Assembly: GCA_009760855.2 (NCBI GenBank)
Contig: WPIO01000150.1
Coordinates: forward strand, 374,501-438,500
Direction of reading: 5' to 3'
Origin: Cristatella mucedo
Lineage: Eukaryota; Bryozoa; Phylactolaemata; Cristatellidae
DNA length: 64,000 nucleotides
A model generated the notes under the pieces. That model saw nothing but the letters and a program-made list of their open reading frames with translations. It was not told the DNA's origin and did no database searches. Within the stretch, counting starts at the first letter, position 1; each line of letters starts with the position of its first letter. Positions 1 to 12,121 of the stretch are shown here, one piece after another. Both the position numbers and the translations under genes were made by a program.

Positions 1-99
1 CGAAGCAGTGTGATTGCATGGTTGTACACTTAGGCTACAGCTCTTTTTCTCAGCTTAAACTTAGGATACAATTAGAATGAAGAAAGAATTGCTGGTAGA

Positions 100-800
100 C
101 ATTACAGCTTGCTTGCTCGAAGAAACCACAAAGTCAAGTAGTCATCATACACATCCTGCTATCACTATCAGTCACATCTACAGCTCTTATTCATAGTTTC
201 ATATTCAATTAAATGTTGCAGGCCATTTCTTGCTCATTCTTCGATAATCGAAATATGATGGTTTGAATAACGGAAGGCTTGATTGATAAAATCAGCCCAT
301 GCAACGATACTCCTTTTTTGAGCAACCTATTTTTGCCTTCACCAACTGTTAGTGTTCTTTACGCCCAAAATGATGCACTTAGACCAATTATTCAAGCTGA
401 CCTATTCGGGGTTTTTTCTCCATCAAACTACAGTAAAACGTGTAGTAAAAAACGAACAACCCGACGCTAAGAATGCTCCATCTAAACTACGTAACTGTAT
501 TAGTACCTCAGAGAACGATGAAAGCCATGAGAATATTCAAGGAGCAATATTTTTCAAAACTAGTCCGAGCTCTTCCTCGTTCACTCATTCTGAATTAGGC
601 GGCACTCTTTTCTACATGACTGTGTTCCTTGCTATGACATTACATAATACTTCAAGGTAGAATATTGGGGGCACCTAATACGGCAATTCATGCCAATCCA
701 AGAATCCATGTCAACACAGTCCTGCTGACCCATATTAATGAAGCTTCGGAGTCATTAATTTAGTTTACGTCTCCCCAGATATACATTGCTTATTATACGG
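100..800 (+). pseudogene. Decayed 3' part of an IgGFc-binding-type gene (copy 0)
   Basis: This stretch is a diverged copy of the end of the better-preserved gene at 20.2-22.2 kb. Positions 119-170 match about 21,570-21,632 (gaaaccac...cacatcctg...). Positions 290-770 match about 21,730-22,200, including the segments for DQQPD-like, GAIF and TSPS...ITH-like residues, and the same ending. Only short open frames remain (279-470 and 352-660), in different frames, so indels have broken it. Similarity continues past the stop into non-coding flank to roughly 1,500, which argues for a segmental duplication rather than a retrocopy. The start of this copy lies outside the window. Confidence 0.65.
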
Positions 801-1059
801 ATAGAAATGCACCTGACTGATACGTTAACATCTCATTATCTAGGAAATAAATTTTGAGTCAGTTTATTTATCAGGGGCGAATTTGTAATGCATGCTATGA
901 TAATTTTGTTTTAAAAGGTGTCGAGCTTACAGCAGTTAAGTTGGTCGTCATTGAGAGGCTTTCTCGAAGAGTTAAACTCAGGAATTGAAGCAAATGTTAC
1001 ATTTTTTAAACCTGAAGTGAATGATTATTATTCTACCAACTATATGATCTCGCTTTGTT

Positions 1060-1125
1060 TGCAGCATCTACCAAGTTTCTAGCAAAAGATTGGGTTCTCT
1101 TTGGGCATAGTATAAATATGTTATT
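1060..1125 (+). mobile_element. LINE-A/SINE-type 3' tail fragment
   Basis: It carries an agattgggttctctttgggc core, a worn form of the shared agagattgagttctctgagggcgct module. The equivalent flank of the paralogue, at 22,555-22,620, carries the same tail. The insertion therefore predates the duplication. Confidence 0.5.
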
Positions 1126-1438
1126 AGCATTAGTTATGAGAACATATGAGAATATATGAGAACTGACGTCAAATTATCCGAAGAGGAATGCACACAGCCA
1201 CATTCGCCACAAAATCAGCCACGAAAGCCAGAATGTTAAATATATGAAAACATACTGTTTAAGCCTGTATGCCTTATATATTCACGTTAACTAAACAGGA
1301 TCTAATAATTGTTGAAATTACTAATACCAATATATCTCTTTAAAGTACTATATTGCAATTTTCTTTTTTTGGGCTAGGCAACACGTAAAAATACTCGGCA
1401 AAAATTGAAGAATTACGACTAAAATATCTTTATAGCTA

Positions 1439-1600
1439 GCTGCTCATTGAAGATTTTAAACTGCAACAGATTTTTAATTGTATTTAAATGTTAAATGCTA
1501 ATGAAATCTTAGGGTTTATGGAGTCAGCTGTTCATCGAAGACTTTAAACTGCGTTGGATTTTAATTTATTTAACCGCTAATGAAATTTTAGGGATGAAAG
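1439..1600. repeat. Two-unit imperfect tandem duplication (about 88 bp period)
   Basis: The block at 1439-1515 (ctcattgaagattttaaactgc ... ctaatgaaatcttaggg) is repeated at 1527-1595 (gttcatcgaagactttaaactgc ... ctaatgaaattttaggg) with scattered substitutions. It is non-coding. Confidence 0.7.
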
Positions 1601-2104
1601 GGTCTTGCCTTAAGAAATGGCTTTTTCTGAGCGCGTGTCTTTGTAATTGTCTTTTTCATTATCTTTGTCGTTATCACTGTCTTTCTCTACGGTCTGAGTG
1701 GTCAAAGAGATCGTTTGACCCCTGTTTCACGCATTGTTGACTCGTATTCCTACTTTTAAAACAACGGTGTACTTCAGTATTGACACTGGCTAGATAATAC
1801 TTATAGATAGGTATTCTGACGCACTTTTGCAGATCGCGATTCCACTTACATGAACTCACCCAGATCTGTGTCCCTTCGATAATGTTTTCACAGACTCCTT
1901 CATCTTTGGCACCCTATAGTGCTTCTCCAAGCCTATTTTCTTCACCACGACGGAGAAAGATCGGCGATATTTTGGAGAGTTCAGGAAGGCAGACAAATAG
2001 TAAGATTGGGTTTTAAGCTTTAATTTGTTCAAGGTGTTAAGTAATTTTAGGCTGCTCTTGTTTAACACCGCCTGCCGTATTTGGTCACGATATTATTTGT
2101 TTTG

Positions 2105-2245
2105 TAGCGGCGGTTTGGCTGAGTGGTTGAGGTACTCGCCCCGATCAAGGTCTGGCCGAGGTCGTGGGGTCGAGCTGCGTGGTACCTGTAAAGCGATTGA
2201 ATAGAGATCTAGTTCTCATAGGGTGCTATATAAATGAATGATACA
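2105..2245 (+). mobile_element. SINE1, tRNA-derived SINE
   Basis: The head is tRNA-like: an A-box-like tggctgagtggttgagg is followed about 40 bp later by a B-box-like gtggggtcgagctgc. The tail reads aatagagatctagttctcatagggtgctatataaatga, the stem-loop module also found at the end of LINE A. The lack of a clean cloverleaf and the LINE-like tail mark it as a SINE, not a tRNA gene. Confidence 0.75.
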
Positions 2246-2249
2246 TATT

Positions 2250-3170
2250 TTAGTGAAGGGTCGATTAAGAAACTATGGCTTACCATCTCAAAAATGACGG
2301 TTCAAATTCAGCCGAGTTCTCTTTCGGAACTAACATCAAATAGTACACTCAGGTAATGTACCATGCCTCTATTTGAAATACCCAACTAAGAGAAGACAAC
2401 GTGGGTGTTATACAGAACAGTTATCTTAAGCACGCACAAAGCGCAAGGGACATTCGGTCGGCATAAGGAAGATAACAGACTTCATCTCACCTAAGAAAGA
2501 GAAACTGGCTAGTTAAACTGAATTGTGATGATAGGCAAAGAAGTAAGTAGCATCAAAGTAGCTTCACAGGACGGCTGGTGAGGATGGGCCAGTCCGCAGC
2601 AGGTGAATATTAGCTGTCACGAATTAAGATCTTTTAATGCAAATTCCAAAGTCTATGATGAGAAGAGAAAAATATTCTGTCGCCAGGAGTTTTCAACTAT
2701 AGGAATAGATATGCTTACCTATTTTTCATAAATGACCTGGGGGCCACGACGAGGTTGAAACTGTTTACGCAGTTCTCCTCGGTATGGAAGAGCCAGACCA
2801 TGGGCGCATCTCATGGGTATGCGAAAGAATTCGAAAATTCCTTAGAAACAAGCTAATTTGTAGTTTTGACATTATCTGTTTTTACGGTAGAAATAGTGGC
2901 TAATGTTTAGTCTCAGTCTCTTTTCGCTAAACTTTTTACAAAGGACCAGAGCAAGCAGCCAAGAACATACGTTTCACTGCATCCTTCTAGCGCCCGGTTA
3001 TCATTTATCGAGATTAGCGTGACTTTATTTCAACAGTTCCAGCAAGCAGGTTTTCAAGAGTAGCCATTTTTGAAATCATTGATTTGTATAAAGTACCTAG
3101 ACATGACTACAACTAAAATTAAAAGTCTATGAAAAGGAATGACTTCAAACTGGGTTTTACTTTCGACTTT
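2250..3170. other. No recognisable feature
   Basis: I see no exon, RNA gene or repeat of known type here. Open frames are short and AT-rich. Confidence 0.4.
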
Positions 3171-3174
3171 CGTC

Positions 3175-3770
3175 TTTTTATTTAGGTTACCACTCAGCAC
3201 GGGGCAACTGTACTGAATAGTTTCAAGAGGGCAACTGCTCAACAGATAGGCTTAAAGCTAAGTTGGAGATAAAAAGAAAAGTTGAATCATGCAATGATAC
3301 GAGAATTCATGTTGGTAAGCTACAAATTGTGCGACAGCCTCTTTAAAACTTCTGTCTGTCCGCACTTGACAAGCAATTGACTTGTTTGTTTTAGTGGGAC
3401 CTCATTAATGCAATTGTAATTTGTAATTCAAAAATGACGACGTAGCATTACCGGAATCTTAGGTAGCACCGAAAGAAGGTGTTACTGGTTACCAAACACG
3501 TCACCCGATACCTATATCATCATGTATTAAAAGAAAGAAGGTTATTGGCAGCGGTTTCAATCCATGTATGTTTCGGCGGCCTGTGATGATGATGTAACCT
3601 GAGTAGTAACCATCAATGCACTGCTGAGAACAAATAGTTGCCACTTTTTTAAAACTGCAATTATCACAACCGGAACAATTAGCAGGCGGGTTCGTTTTAA
3701 TGCATTTCCGTTTGCTGTTACTCTGCCAGGACCAGTGCAATTAGGCATTTTTCATATGAACTCCACCGGC
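3175..3770 (+). pseudogene. Decayed 5' part of an IgGFc-binding-type gene (copy 1)
   Basis: This is a diverged copy of the front of the gene at 20.2-20.8 kb. A tttatttag acceptor at about 3,178-3,186 precedes a GYHSA...NC...FQEGNCST exon, matching GYLSALTHCSEYFQEDNCST in the other copy. A second exon follows a gttttag acceptor near 3,396. It carries the segment for LPNTSS-like residues and MYVSAACDDD (compare VYVSAAYDDN). The remnant has a stop inside the first exon (GAA TAG), TAA just before the MYVSAA segment, and TGA at 3600-3602. Homology fades after about 3,740. The lesions indicate a pseudogene. Confidence 0.65.
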
Positions 3771-3949
3771 AGCAAGCACCTTGCCAAAGGCTGGCGCTTA
3801 ACACTGCCAGCCTTGTCTTGAGAAAACTGAGTCGCCCTTCTTTTAGTGTGTATCTGAATCACCCTAACTTTGTATTGATTACACTTACATGATCGATTAC
3901 AGCATCGTAAGCCGGCCTACTGAAATCCTTGCTGCTTAACTTCCCTTTG

Positions 3950-4035
3950 CAGCCAATGGGAAGCACCTAGAAAGAGACTGAGTTCTCTGTGGGCACTTTA
4001 TCAAGTGCATTATCATTATTATTATTAAGATTACT
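3950..4035 (+). mobile_element. LINE-A 3' tail
   Basis: The end of a LINE-A element: ccctttgcagccaatgggaagcacctagaaagagactgagttctctg, then gggcactttatcaagtgcatt and a (TTA)n tail. The rest of the element is absent, as in an extreme 5' truncation. Confidence 0.75.
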
Positions 4036-7000
4036 CTTTGAACTCTTGCTCTACGTGCAATACATGCCTAAAGAGGCGTAATTCCTGACGAGTTTCCTGA
4101 TCCGTTGTTTTGGATCATGATTAGGCATAAATCAGCCAACTGTTACACCTTACTCAAAGGCAAAGCAATCACCAGCTTCTCTTTCTTTCACGCTCGAGCT
4201 AAAGAAAACAACTGGCAGAAGAGTCGCTATTTTTGCGTGCTCCATCTCTCGATTTAAATTGGCTAGCTATCTCATTGAAGCAGTCTTTCGAACTCTTGTT
4301 CAAACACCCACTAACAGCCAATCTCCAATAAATGCGATCATCCATCGCTCCCACGTATAAGTCCTTCTTTATTTTGGTTTTGCCTCACCACATTCCGATT
4401 CCAATTTCAAGAATACGTCCCGTCTTCGTTTTAAATTGATTGGAAATTTTATTTATACGACTCAACTTCTGCCTTTGGTGCGGAATCTCGTGCACAGACG
4501 GTCTCATTTTTTTGCTTTGCTCGTGTGCCTGACCCCACAAAAAGTAAAATTCATACGCCCTATCGAAAGTTCTTCTAGGATTTTTCGCATGTGCCCACAT
4601 AGAGGTCTTCGTTAATTTGCATTTATGTCCTCCTCCACATCACAAATTATTGAAGGATACAAATTTTTTGCTCTGCCCACGAAAAAAACTTATTTCTCCC
4701 TGCTGCTTGATCCTCGTGCCGACCGGTCCTCTCTGCTGGAATGCAACAGCATGGAACTAGTTGGCGTCTTCGACAATTTTGCTTCTGTGACTAATCACAG
4801 TGTGAGACATCACCAAGATGGCCTGTGTTTTACAGCAGATAATTAAGTTCTAGCTACAGATAGAGCTAGCTTGAGAAAGTGTGCCCAACATCAGCACTGA
4901 TTACCCATCAGCAGAAATGCGAGAACTACTTTAGATCAACTAAATTTATTATGCTAAAGGCAGTGTGTGGCTTCGATAACTGTACGTTTAAATTTCAGAT
5001 GAACGATAAAAAAGGCTTAAATCTACCATCAACACTCTACGTAGTTGCCCCTTTTTTATTTAGTTGTGATTGTGCTGATATTGCAGATCACTTATGAAGT
5101 TTCTCTGTCATCAAGATAAATAGTCTTGATGAATATCCCGATGGTAACCGCATTGTCACTTAACGGACTCTTCTCTCCAAGCTCAAGTCTGCCCCTAAAT
5201 GTGTACATTTAAACAAACCACGACTGACCTCAATCAGAAATCACTTTCAAAATAAATAAAGTTTTCTAGCCTTCTATACCCTATTTTGTCAGCATTACCT
5301 CAATCCACCACAATCCATTGCTATCTATAGCTATACTCTCTAATTAAGCCAACATCAACTGGCTATTTGTGTTGCCGAGTACTAAGTGGGTATCACTTGT
5401 AGTACACCTTTGATTTGATCTGTATTGATCTATGTATTGTATCGATCCTTTCATTGTACTCGCTCCCACATCTACAAAGGAGCTGCAACAACAGGGGCCT
5501 GTACTGCAATACACCAAAATCCACTTCGTCTAGGCATATATACCAGTGCTCGCTGCCTGTAGACTCGCTTCTCTGAATCGTAGTAGAATTACTTGTCTAA
5601 TAAACGCTATCCCATGAAGTAAATGAAGATTTCATTGATCACGCTGGTGACACTGTATTCGTACATGAACGGAAATCCTGTGGATAAGATTTTAATATTC
5701 AGTGTAACCTAGATACTATTAAAGAGAGAAGTAATTATTAACTCTAGCATCGGATGTGGTTACTCTTAAATTGCATTACTCTGCTATGACCTACCCTGCT
5801 ACGACTGCAACGATCATACTATTGTATGATCTGGACGAGCTTGATGGCTCCAACGATAAGAAGTGTATCTTGAAAAATCTTCGTCCTCAAAACCTCTTGA
5901 GTTAAATCGAAATTCTATGGCGCTAGAAATTGTACTTAGAACGTAGTGGTCCGTTGCAATCCACTATCATGAATCGATATCAAAGTTATTGTGTTAGCTT
6001 ACAGAGCCGCCAATCGTAAGTCCTGTCTGCTTAAAGACTCAATTCGGTGCGTGCAATACCTATGCATAGTTGCGAGAGTACCACTGACAATTTACCTAAC
6101 TTAATTGTTAGTAATTACACTTTCATTACAGAGACACTATTATTTTGTTGCTTTGAACTCATTCGGTCTGGTTAGTCAACAATTAGCTATTAGCAGAAGC
6201 TTGCTCTCTTGAACCTTTGCTCTGCCTATTGAACTATTACCGATGGTGCTAGTGCATAATCAAAACTATCACTGAAAACTGGTGGAAATATAGACGTTGT
6301 TAGCCATACACCCATAAATGTTTACATTGTTAGGATAATGCTTTACAACTTTACAACTTTATATTATCTTACTATATTCTTAGCTAATCTAAATTTGATG
6401 ACAGCTTCAAATATTAAGGGCCTCTAGATTGCGCCTCAGCTTAATAATGAACTTTAATTGCTTATTTACAGCTGTTTACACCAAAAACCAGTAGGTTTTT
6501 ATTCAAGTTGAATTAAATATCAGTTTGAAAACCCGGAAAGTTTGATGCATTCGAGCCCAGCTGGTTTCATATTCTGAGTCTTTCTTCTTACAGGCCCACA
6601 TTCTGGCATCTATTTTCAAGTCCCTATTTTTTATTCCGATTCTATATCAAATTCCTTCGACCTGGAACGTCTTTTGCTTCTCCATTCAAAATTTTAATTT
6701 ATTCGTAAATCCCAAATGCTCTTGAAATTGCTAATGTCCACGATTGACTTGTGTCTTCTGCTCTTCTGCTTAATCTTCTGATCAATTTTTACAACTAAGC
6801 AATGCTAACACTGAAAGCTATTCATTATCGCGGACAATTTTGCACCTCAGATGACCGACAATTATAGCCTTGTCCTAACCATATTTATTTGACTCAACAC
6901 TGATGCTGAACGAGTAAAGCTAAGCTCTAATAAGCAGAGGAAACAACTCAAAGTTAAGATTCACTTTCTAAATGTCGGTGTTTTCGGATATAGTAGGTCG

Positions 7001-7535
7001 TTTGAATTTATTTTAGCTAAAGTTAAGTCCGGAATTTAGGTAGCATTAGTTAAAACATACACCACTAAACTAAAAACTGGTGTAGTAAATGTATGAGAAA
7101 ATCTTCTTAACTCCTCAAAAAGATAGTTAAACTGGGTGAGTCCATACCTCAGTGGGAGACGTCAGAGTTTTGCCGAAAATGGCTGTCTCAAATATTGGGA
7201 GCATTTATGTCATGGCATCTTAAAGTTTGATCGCATCTCTTTTTCATTTTTTCATCATCTTTTTTCACTCTCTACAATCTTTCTTTTGCAGCCGAATTTG
7301 CTAATCACAATCCCATCTCATATTTACATGTCTACTTGACTAAGATAAGATAATTGTTTGCCCTTCTGAACAATGCTATACTCATACGACTCTCTAAATT
7401 GTTCTACTGCAACAATAATTGTGCTTAGGTGGCCACTAACTTGAAAAAAAATTAACAACAATGTGAGCGATAAAGAGATGGCGGTTTTGCTTAATTTCAA
7501 TATACAAGTTGTAAGAGCTCGCCCAGAAGAATGGT
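4036..7535. other. No recognisable gene or repeat
   Basis: About 3.5 kb of AT-rich DNA. The open frames at 4385-4600 (-), 4625-4846 (+), 4879-5097 (+) and 7136-7339 (+) show no motif, splice context or composition that supports coding. Confidence 0.4.
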
Positions 7536-7539
7536 CATG

Positions 7540-7830
7540 GTTAGATCGATCAACAAGCAGAGGCTCGGTGAGACTGTTCGGCCCCCGAGGACAAAGCTGC
7601 AAATGGTGCTCCCTCCCTGATTCAAAAATTGCTGCAAAATAGCTCCACCGGAGAAGACACGCCAAAACACACACACACACTCACACACACACTTTCTTGT
7701 CGAAGATATCCTATGCTGTCTATGCTTTTTTAGCTTGATTTTAAATGTCGTCAAGTAGGGATTCGTGACGACGCCAGTCGGAAGAGAGCTCCGGGCTTGA
7801 GTGACTTCCGGCTTGGCCGTGTGTGAGAGA
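7540..7830 (-). mobile_element. LINE-C fragment: RT C-terminus and 3' region
   Basis: On the minus strand, 7,740-7,800 encodes a stretch ending SSLPTGVVTNPYLTTFK, the typical end of CR1/L2-type reverse-transcriptase ORFs (WNSLP...T.P.L.TFK). Downstream on that strand are a CA-rich patch and a 3' region. The block gagactgttcggcccccgagg at 7,570-7,590 recurs in diverged form at about 52,560. Family assignment is by motif recognition only. Confidence 0.55.
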
Positions 7831-8495
7831 GACTCTGTGTGTGTCTTTGTGTGTTTGTGCATGTTAGTGGGGGGGCATGAGTGATTCTGTTATTGCTTGC
7901 ATGCCTGCAGGTAAGTATGTGTATTCTGCCATGATCTTGCGGTTACCTACCTACAACTACTCGAACCACATATCACACTTACTTATTACTAGGCTTCACT
8001 TGCTCGTTACACGCCCGTCTGATTCGTCACTAAACTGCTTCAGCAGCCAGTGTTAGTCAGTATTACCACTGCAGCTCCTTGGACGGCAAAGGCACTGCTA
8101 ATGCTTAAAGTGTTGCCGAACATTTAAATAAGAATCAGCCAAAGTTCACAAGCAGTTTATTACCTATTGCTAAAGACAGCATGTAGCAATGTGTATAATT
8201 TATTATTGCATAGGCATTAACACTCAATAAGGCGATGGCAAAAACCCAGGTTTCTTCAGACGTTGGACAGGGGGTAGGACGGGACAGAGAAACGGATAAA
8301 TATCAAATTAAAGAGATTCAGACATAGGCAAACGCAGCAGAAGCAGAGTAAAACAAACAGGATTTATTCAGCAACAGTTAGAGAAACTTTTTTAAAGTGG
8401 GATTGAGCATGATAGGGAGAGAATAAGCTGCAGATATGAGGAAGAATGAGAGAGCAGTAAAAGAGACAGAGGCATATATCGGCAAGAATATGTCA

Positions 8496-8586
8496 CTTTT
8501 TGAAGTGTCTGGCTGCACTTGCATTCACATCTGTTCCTTGGAACAGCTCTGCTAACTCATAGAGATCTTTTGGCATGGCATGCAAC
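8496..8586 (-). pseudogene. Fossil copy of GH9 cellulase exon 7
   Basis: The reverse complement matches exon 7 of the intact cellulase gene (37,661-37,769). It keeps DLYELAE.FQGT..VNA in order and a donor-like GTGA at the same place. One extra A in the GCCAAAAGATC run (the gene has GCCAAAGATC) shifts the frame, so it cannot serve as that exon. The purine-rich flank at 8,270-8,495 also resembles the intron that follows exon 7, which supports a genomic duplication. No other cellulase exon was recognised nearby. A LINE-A copy begins about 50 bp beyond it. Confidence 0.75.
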
Positions 8587-8639
8587 TATTCCTGTGGTCC
8601 ATGATTGAGGCATGACATCCAGATCCCGAGCATTAGTTA

Positions 8640-9235
8640 CATGGAAATATGTTCTCAGTCTGAGGAAACATCAGAAAGGCATGGCCTCCAAAGTAGTACA
8701 GGTCGGATCGAGGCACAGCGAACAACTTTATTCAGAAGAGCATAATGCCTTACCGGAAAGTTATGTTAGGTAGGATAAAACTAGATTGTTAATGGACATA
8801 CAAGTGAGTGACAAAACCTAAGAGACAACAAACTGCTTGACTTGGAGGCTGTGCAGGTCGGCGAGATGTAATGTAACGTGCTAACTGTAATAATCACAAC
8901 AGGCAAGTCTTGCTGCATTTGTTTTGCCATGTGACTGAGACTAATTGCATGGTCCGGTAGACCAGTAAGCTGGGAATTACAAGAGCCAAGAGTGGTTGTC
9001 ACTAATGCACTGATCAACTTGGATGGGGATCCCTGTCTAAGCATGCCCGAATGTTTACAATCGTGCGTAACTAGAACCAGGCAGACATGACTGTGGTCGT
9101 CCAGTGATATGTCTCTTTGTAATGGTACACCCAGATCTAGCACAGAAGCTTCACGAGATGGCAATGCCCACTTATAGGGATTAAATTTCTATTTTAGGAT
9201 CCACACTAGTTTCAGATTCCCCTAGTTTGATTGTG
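8640..9235 (-). mobile_element. LINE-A fragment (decayed reverse-transcriptase region)
   Basis: The minus strand keeps the order seen in other LINE-A copies: LGVPLQRDISLDDH, then LISALVTTTLGSCNSQLTGLP (compare LVHTFVTSCLDFCNSLLAGLP at 28.4 kb). Stops and frame changes show it is dead. The 3' tail is missing. Confidence 0.7.
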
Positions 9236-10016
9236 ATGGTTAGCTGCTATACCTGTGCAAATTTAAGCACAGCGTATTGTAACTTGTTGACCGAGTTTGA
9301 CATACTGGAAAACTGCGAAGCATCAAGGCATAGGAGCAGCTGCATCCCGTGCGTGTATAGAAATGAAAGCCAAGATTTAGCTTGGCGATTACATCGGTAT
9401 TAAGGCTACTATCATTTGTGAATTAGGTGAAAACAATCGGATAGTGAGATGCCGTGTGTTTTTTCAGCTCCTACGATTAGTTTTGGTTATTGACATCGAA
9501 GCTCACGAGTAAACACTGAGCCGATGCTCCCGATTCTCACATTTGAAGAGGTAAACACTTCTCAAAACTCGACGTCAGAATCTAACATGCATGAATTACA
9601 TCTGTGGAGAGCTATTAGGTACGATCGCTTTCATTTTTAACCTGTTGCCGGATAATAGAGTCTGGCCATCGAAGATTCAAGTTTGAAGCTCAGCCCATAG
9701 ACCTCCAAGCTAGTGGTAAACAGATCGCACTAACAGTTGGTCATCTTAATGAATGAGTGTCACTACAACGTCGAGTAGCCCACTGGCCTAGATGGTAAGT
9801 TGAACTTCCTCATCGTCGATTCATTCAAACTTTCAGGAACCGAGATGGCAGGCTGAGCTTTCCAGGAAAAAATGTGATTCACGTCTGCCTAAGGCACTTA
9901 AAGAGAGGACGATTTGGACGTTTGACTGTAGCAACCGAGTACAATCGTAGCCGAGAGCCGATCGAGTGAGCAGCTGCTATTCTACAGCGTTTACTTTTGG
10001 GATTTCAGGAAGCTGA

Positions 10017-10089
10017 ATGGCAGTGCTAGGCGGGGCGGTGTTCTTGGCTTTGGTTCTTGCTGCAGGCTGCAAAGCCAAGAACCTACTGG
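10017..10089 (+). CDS. Signal-peptide exon of a secreted chitin-binding-like protein
   Basis: ATG at 10017 opens MAVLGGAVFLALVLAAGCKA, a textbook signal peptide with a short N-region, a hydrophobic core and small residues before the likely cleavage site. The exon ends CTACTGG followed by GTAAGC, a good donor, in phase 1. The next exon at 10,299 begins after a ctttcag acceptor with AT, which completes the split codon as GAT (Asp) and keeps the frame open. The phase match across the intron is the main support. The neighbouring exon shows the mature protein is Cys-rich. Confidence 0.65.
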
Positions 10090-10298
10090 GTAAGCACTAA
10101 GTTGCTATATACTCAAGCTTAATTTTCGTTTGGCACGGCAATGTCCTTAAACAGTGCTGCTGCCTTCCAAGGTGCAGCTGCAGTAACAATGAAGAACACT
10201 GGCTCCCTGAGCAATGAAGGATTTCGCAGATGAATCTTTCGAAACGGCATTGTGTCTTGCTGACAGTGAGTTCATTCGATGCGTTTAAATACTTTCAG

Positions 10299-10531
10299 AT
10301 TGCACCCAAGGCGAGCTACAAGACGAGTACATCGCAGATGACATAGACCTGTGCCTGTACTACCGCTGCACAGATGGACAGCCTTCACATCAGTGGCCGG
10401 CCATTTGCAAGCCGGGTTATAGGCTGCCAATCTACTACAACATATCAAACAGGAATCCGTGCAGTGAAAAAACTTCGAGCAGCATCGGCTGCCTGCGATG
10501 CGACCTAACAATTGATTTCTGTACCAGCTGA
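10299..10531 (+). CDS. Chitin-binding type 2 (peritrophin-A-like) domain exon
   Basis: Joined to the signal exon, it gives a 101-residue secreted product. Residues 26 onward carry C-x16-C-x4-C-x12-C-x17-C with the aromatic LCLYYRC core and a CKPGYRLP segment. This resembles the CBM14/peritrophin-A pattern (C..Yy.C...C..G..f...C), a fold that binds chitin. Two further CxxC-type cysteines follow. The reading frame ends at TGA (10529-10531). A perfect donor, AAAGAG|GTAAGT, lies only five bases further, at 10,536/10,537. So the protein is either a short secreted lectin with an intron in its 3' UTR, or a longer protein with a nonsense mutation. Downstream EGF-like exons at 14.0-14.7 kb on the same strand make the second option plausible. 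Confidence 0.55.
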
Positions 10532-11185
10532 AAGAGGTAAGTCTCTGGGCTCGGTTCGATTGGCCACCCAGTATACCGTCCTGCATGCCACACATGTGTA
10601 CAGGTATGTAGTGAACTCGAGCCATCTAAGACCAGGTGCTCACTTTAGCCTACGTCCATAGGGTAGCTGCTGGGAGATATCTACGAATTTCATTAGTTAC
10701 TGACTTCATTTCGCATACAAACAATTACCATGAAAATCAGCTCAGAAACAGTAAGTCTTTAACATGTAATCGCATCCTGTTTTACTTACTACATGTCAGA
10801 ACAGAAGCATACCAATTAGCTAGGAATGGCATACTTAATACAAGCATGTATCCGCATAAGTAGGAAAATTCAAACGTATTGAGAAATTACTGAGGAGTAG
10901 GTTGTGTTTTTTCATTATAAAATCTGTCGTCAATTCAGGGGTCAAGTCAGGAGTTAAACCATGAAGTCAGAGGATGTCAGCCTCAAGACAATTCAAAGCT
11001 ACGAGAGCTTAGGAACTGGGAACATCATCTTCTAGGACTTGAGCTTGTATAGTGAAACAGTTTCGTGAGGAATGAGACAAGGTAGTGCTTACTTGTGAAG
11101 CCTTTGTAATAAGTACTCTGATATGTGTATGTTGGTCAGAGTAATTGTACCTAGAGACCAACAAGAAAGCGGCCTAATACACAAA

Positions 11186-11201
11186 CACACACACACACAC
11201 A

Positions 11202-11240
<39 letters not shown>
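11186..11240. repeat. (CA)n microsatellite
   Basis: An interrupted acacac run. Confidence 0.9.
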
Positions 11241-11242
<2 letters not shown>

Positions 11243-11312
11243 AACACACACGGGCTGCATGCTCGCACGAAAGCACACACGTGCGTAGGCATAGTCGCAA
11301 GCACCGACTCTC

Positions 11313-11476
<164 letters not shown>

Positions 11477-11684
11477 TAAGCCAATAAATTCACAACCTAG
11501 CGAAAATTGACCGGGGTCGTTTTCCAACTGAAAGACTTTTGTCGGTATCCAGGTATGTCAGAAGTTATTTACGTGGGATAGCCTAAAAACCAAAATTAAA
11601 ATGCATTTCCAGCCGGTTTGGTAAATGGCTAAAGGAGCTATCGATGAGGTAACCTGGAGTAAACCTAGCAATTCATTCGATGCA

Positions 11685-11870
11685 GGGAGAGAGAGATAGG
11701 AAGGAAGGGAGATAGAGTGATGGTTACAGAGACATATATGGAGAGAAGAAGCAAGACACAGAGAGAGGGAGAGAAAGAGAGAGGGAGAAAGAAAGAGAGA
11801 GAGAGAGTTAGAGTTAGAGAGAGAGAGAGAGAGAGAGAGAGGGGGAAAAACAGAGAGAGAGAGAACACTG
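11685..11870. repeat. Purine-rich GA/GGA low-complexity tract
   Basis: Interrupted gagaga runs with gggaga variants. The open frames read across this tract are artefacts. Confidence 0.85.
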
Positions 11871-12121
11871 AGTAGTGTAGAGGCTGTCATGCACCCAGTG
11901 CTTGCACTGGCTGGGTACATGCAGCAGCTGCAGGCTGCACCGTGAGACCATGCACCAGGAGCCGTCTAGGGAGCCATGTCCACCTAGCGAAGGCTAGGCC
12001 TGTATGCCCCAATCACGCTTTCACAGCCAGCTCAAGTCTGCTGACGATTAGTGTGAAGGGCAGAGCCTGGACCCTTGAGCACCCTGGTGCAAAGAGCCAG
12101 TGCTGCCTGCTTTCTTTCTAG

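Noticed and set aside
2105-2180. Possible tRNA gene (tggctgagtggtt A box and a B box)
   Set aside because: The stem pairs are incomplete and the sequence continues into a LINE-like tail. Similar copies lie elsewhere in the window, so it is a SINE head.
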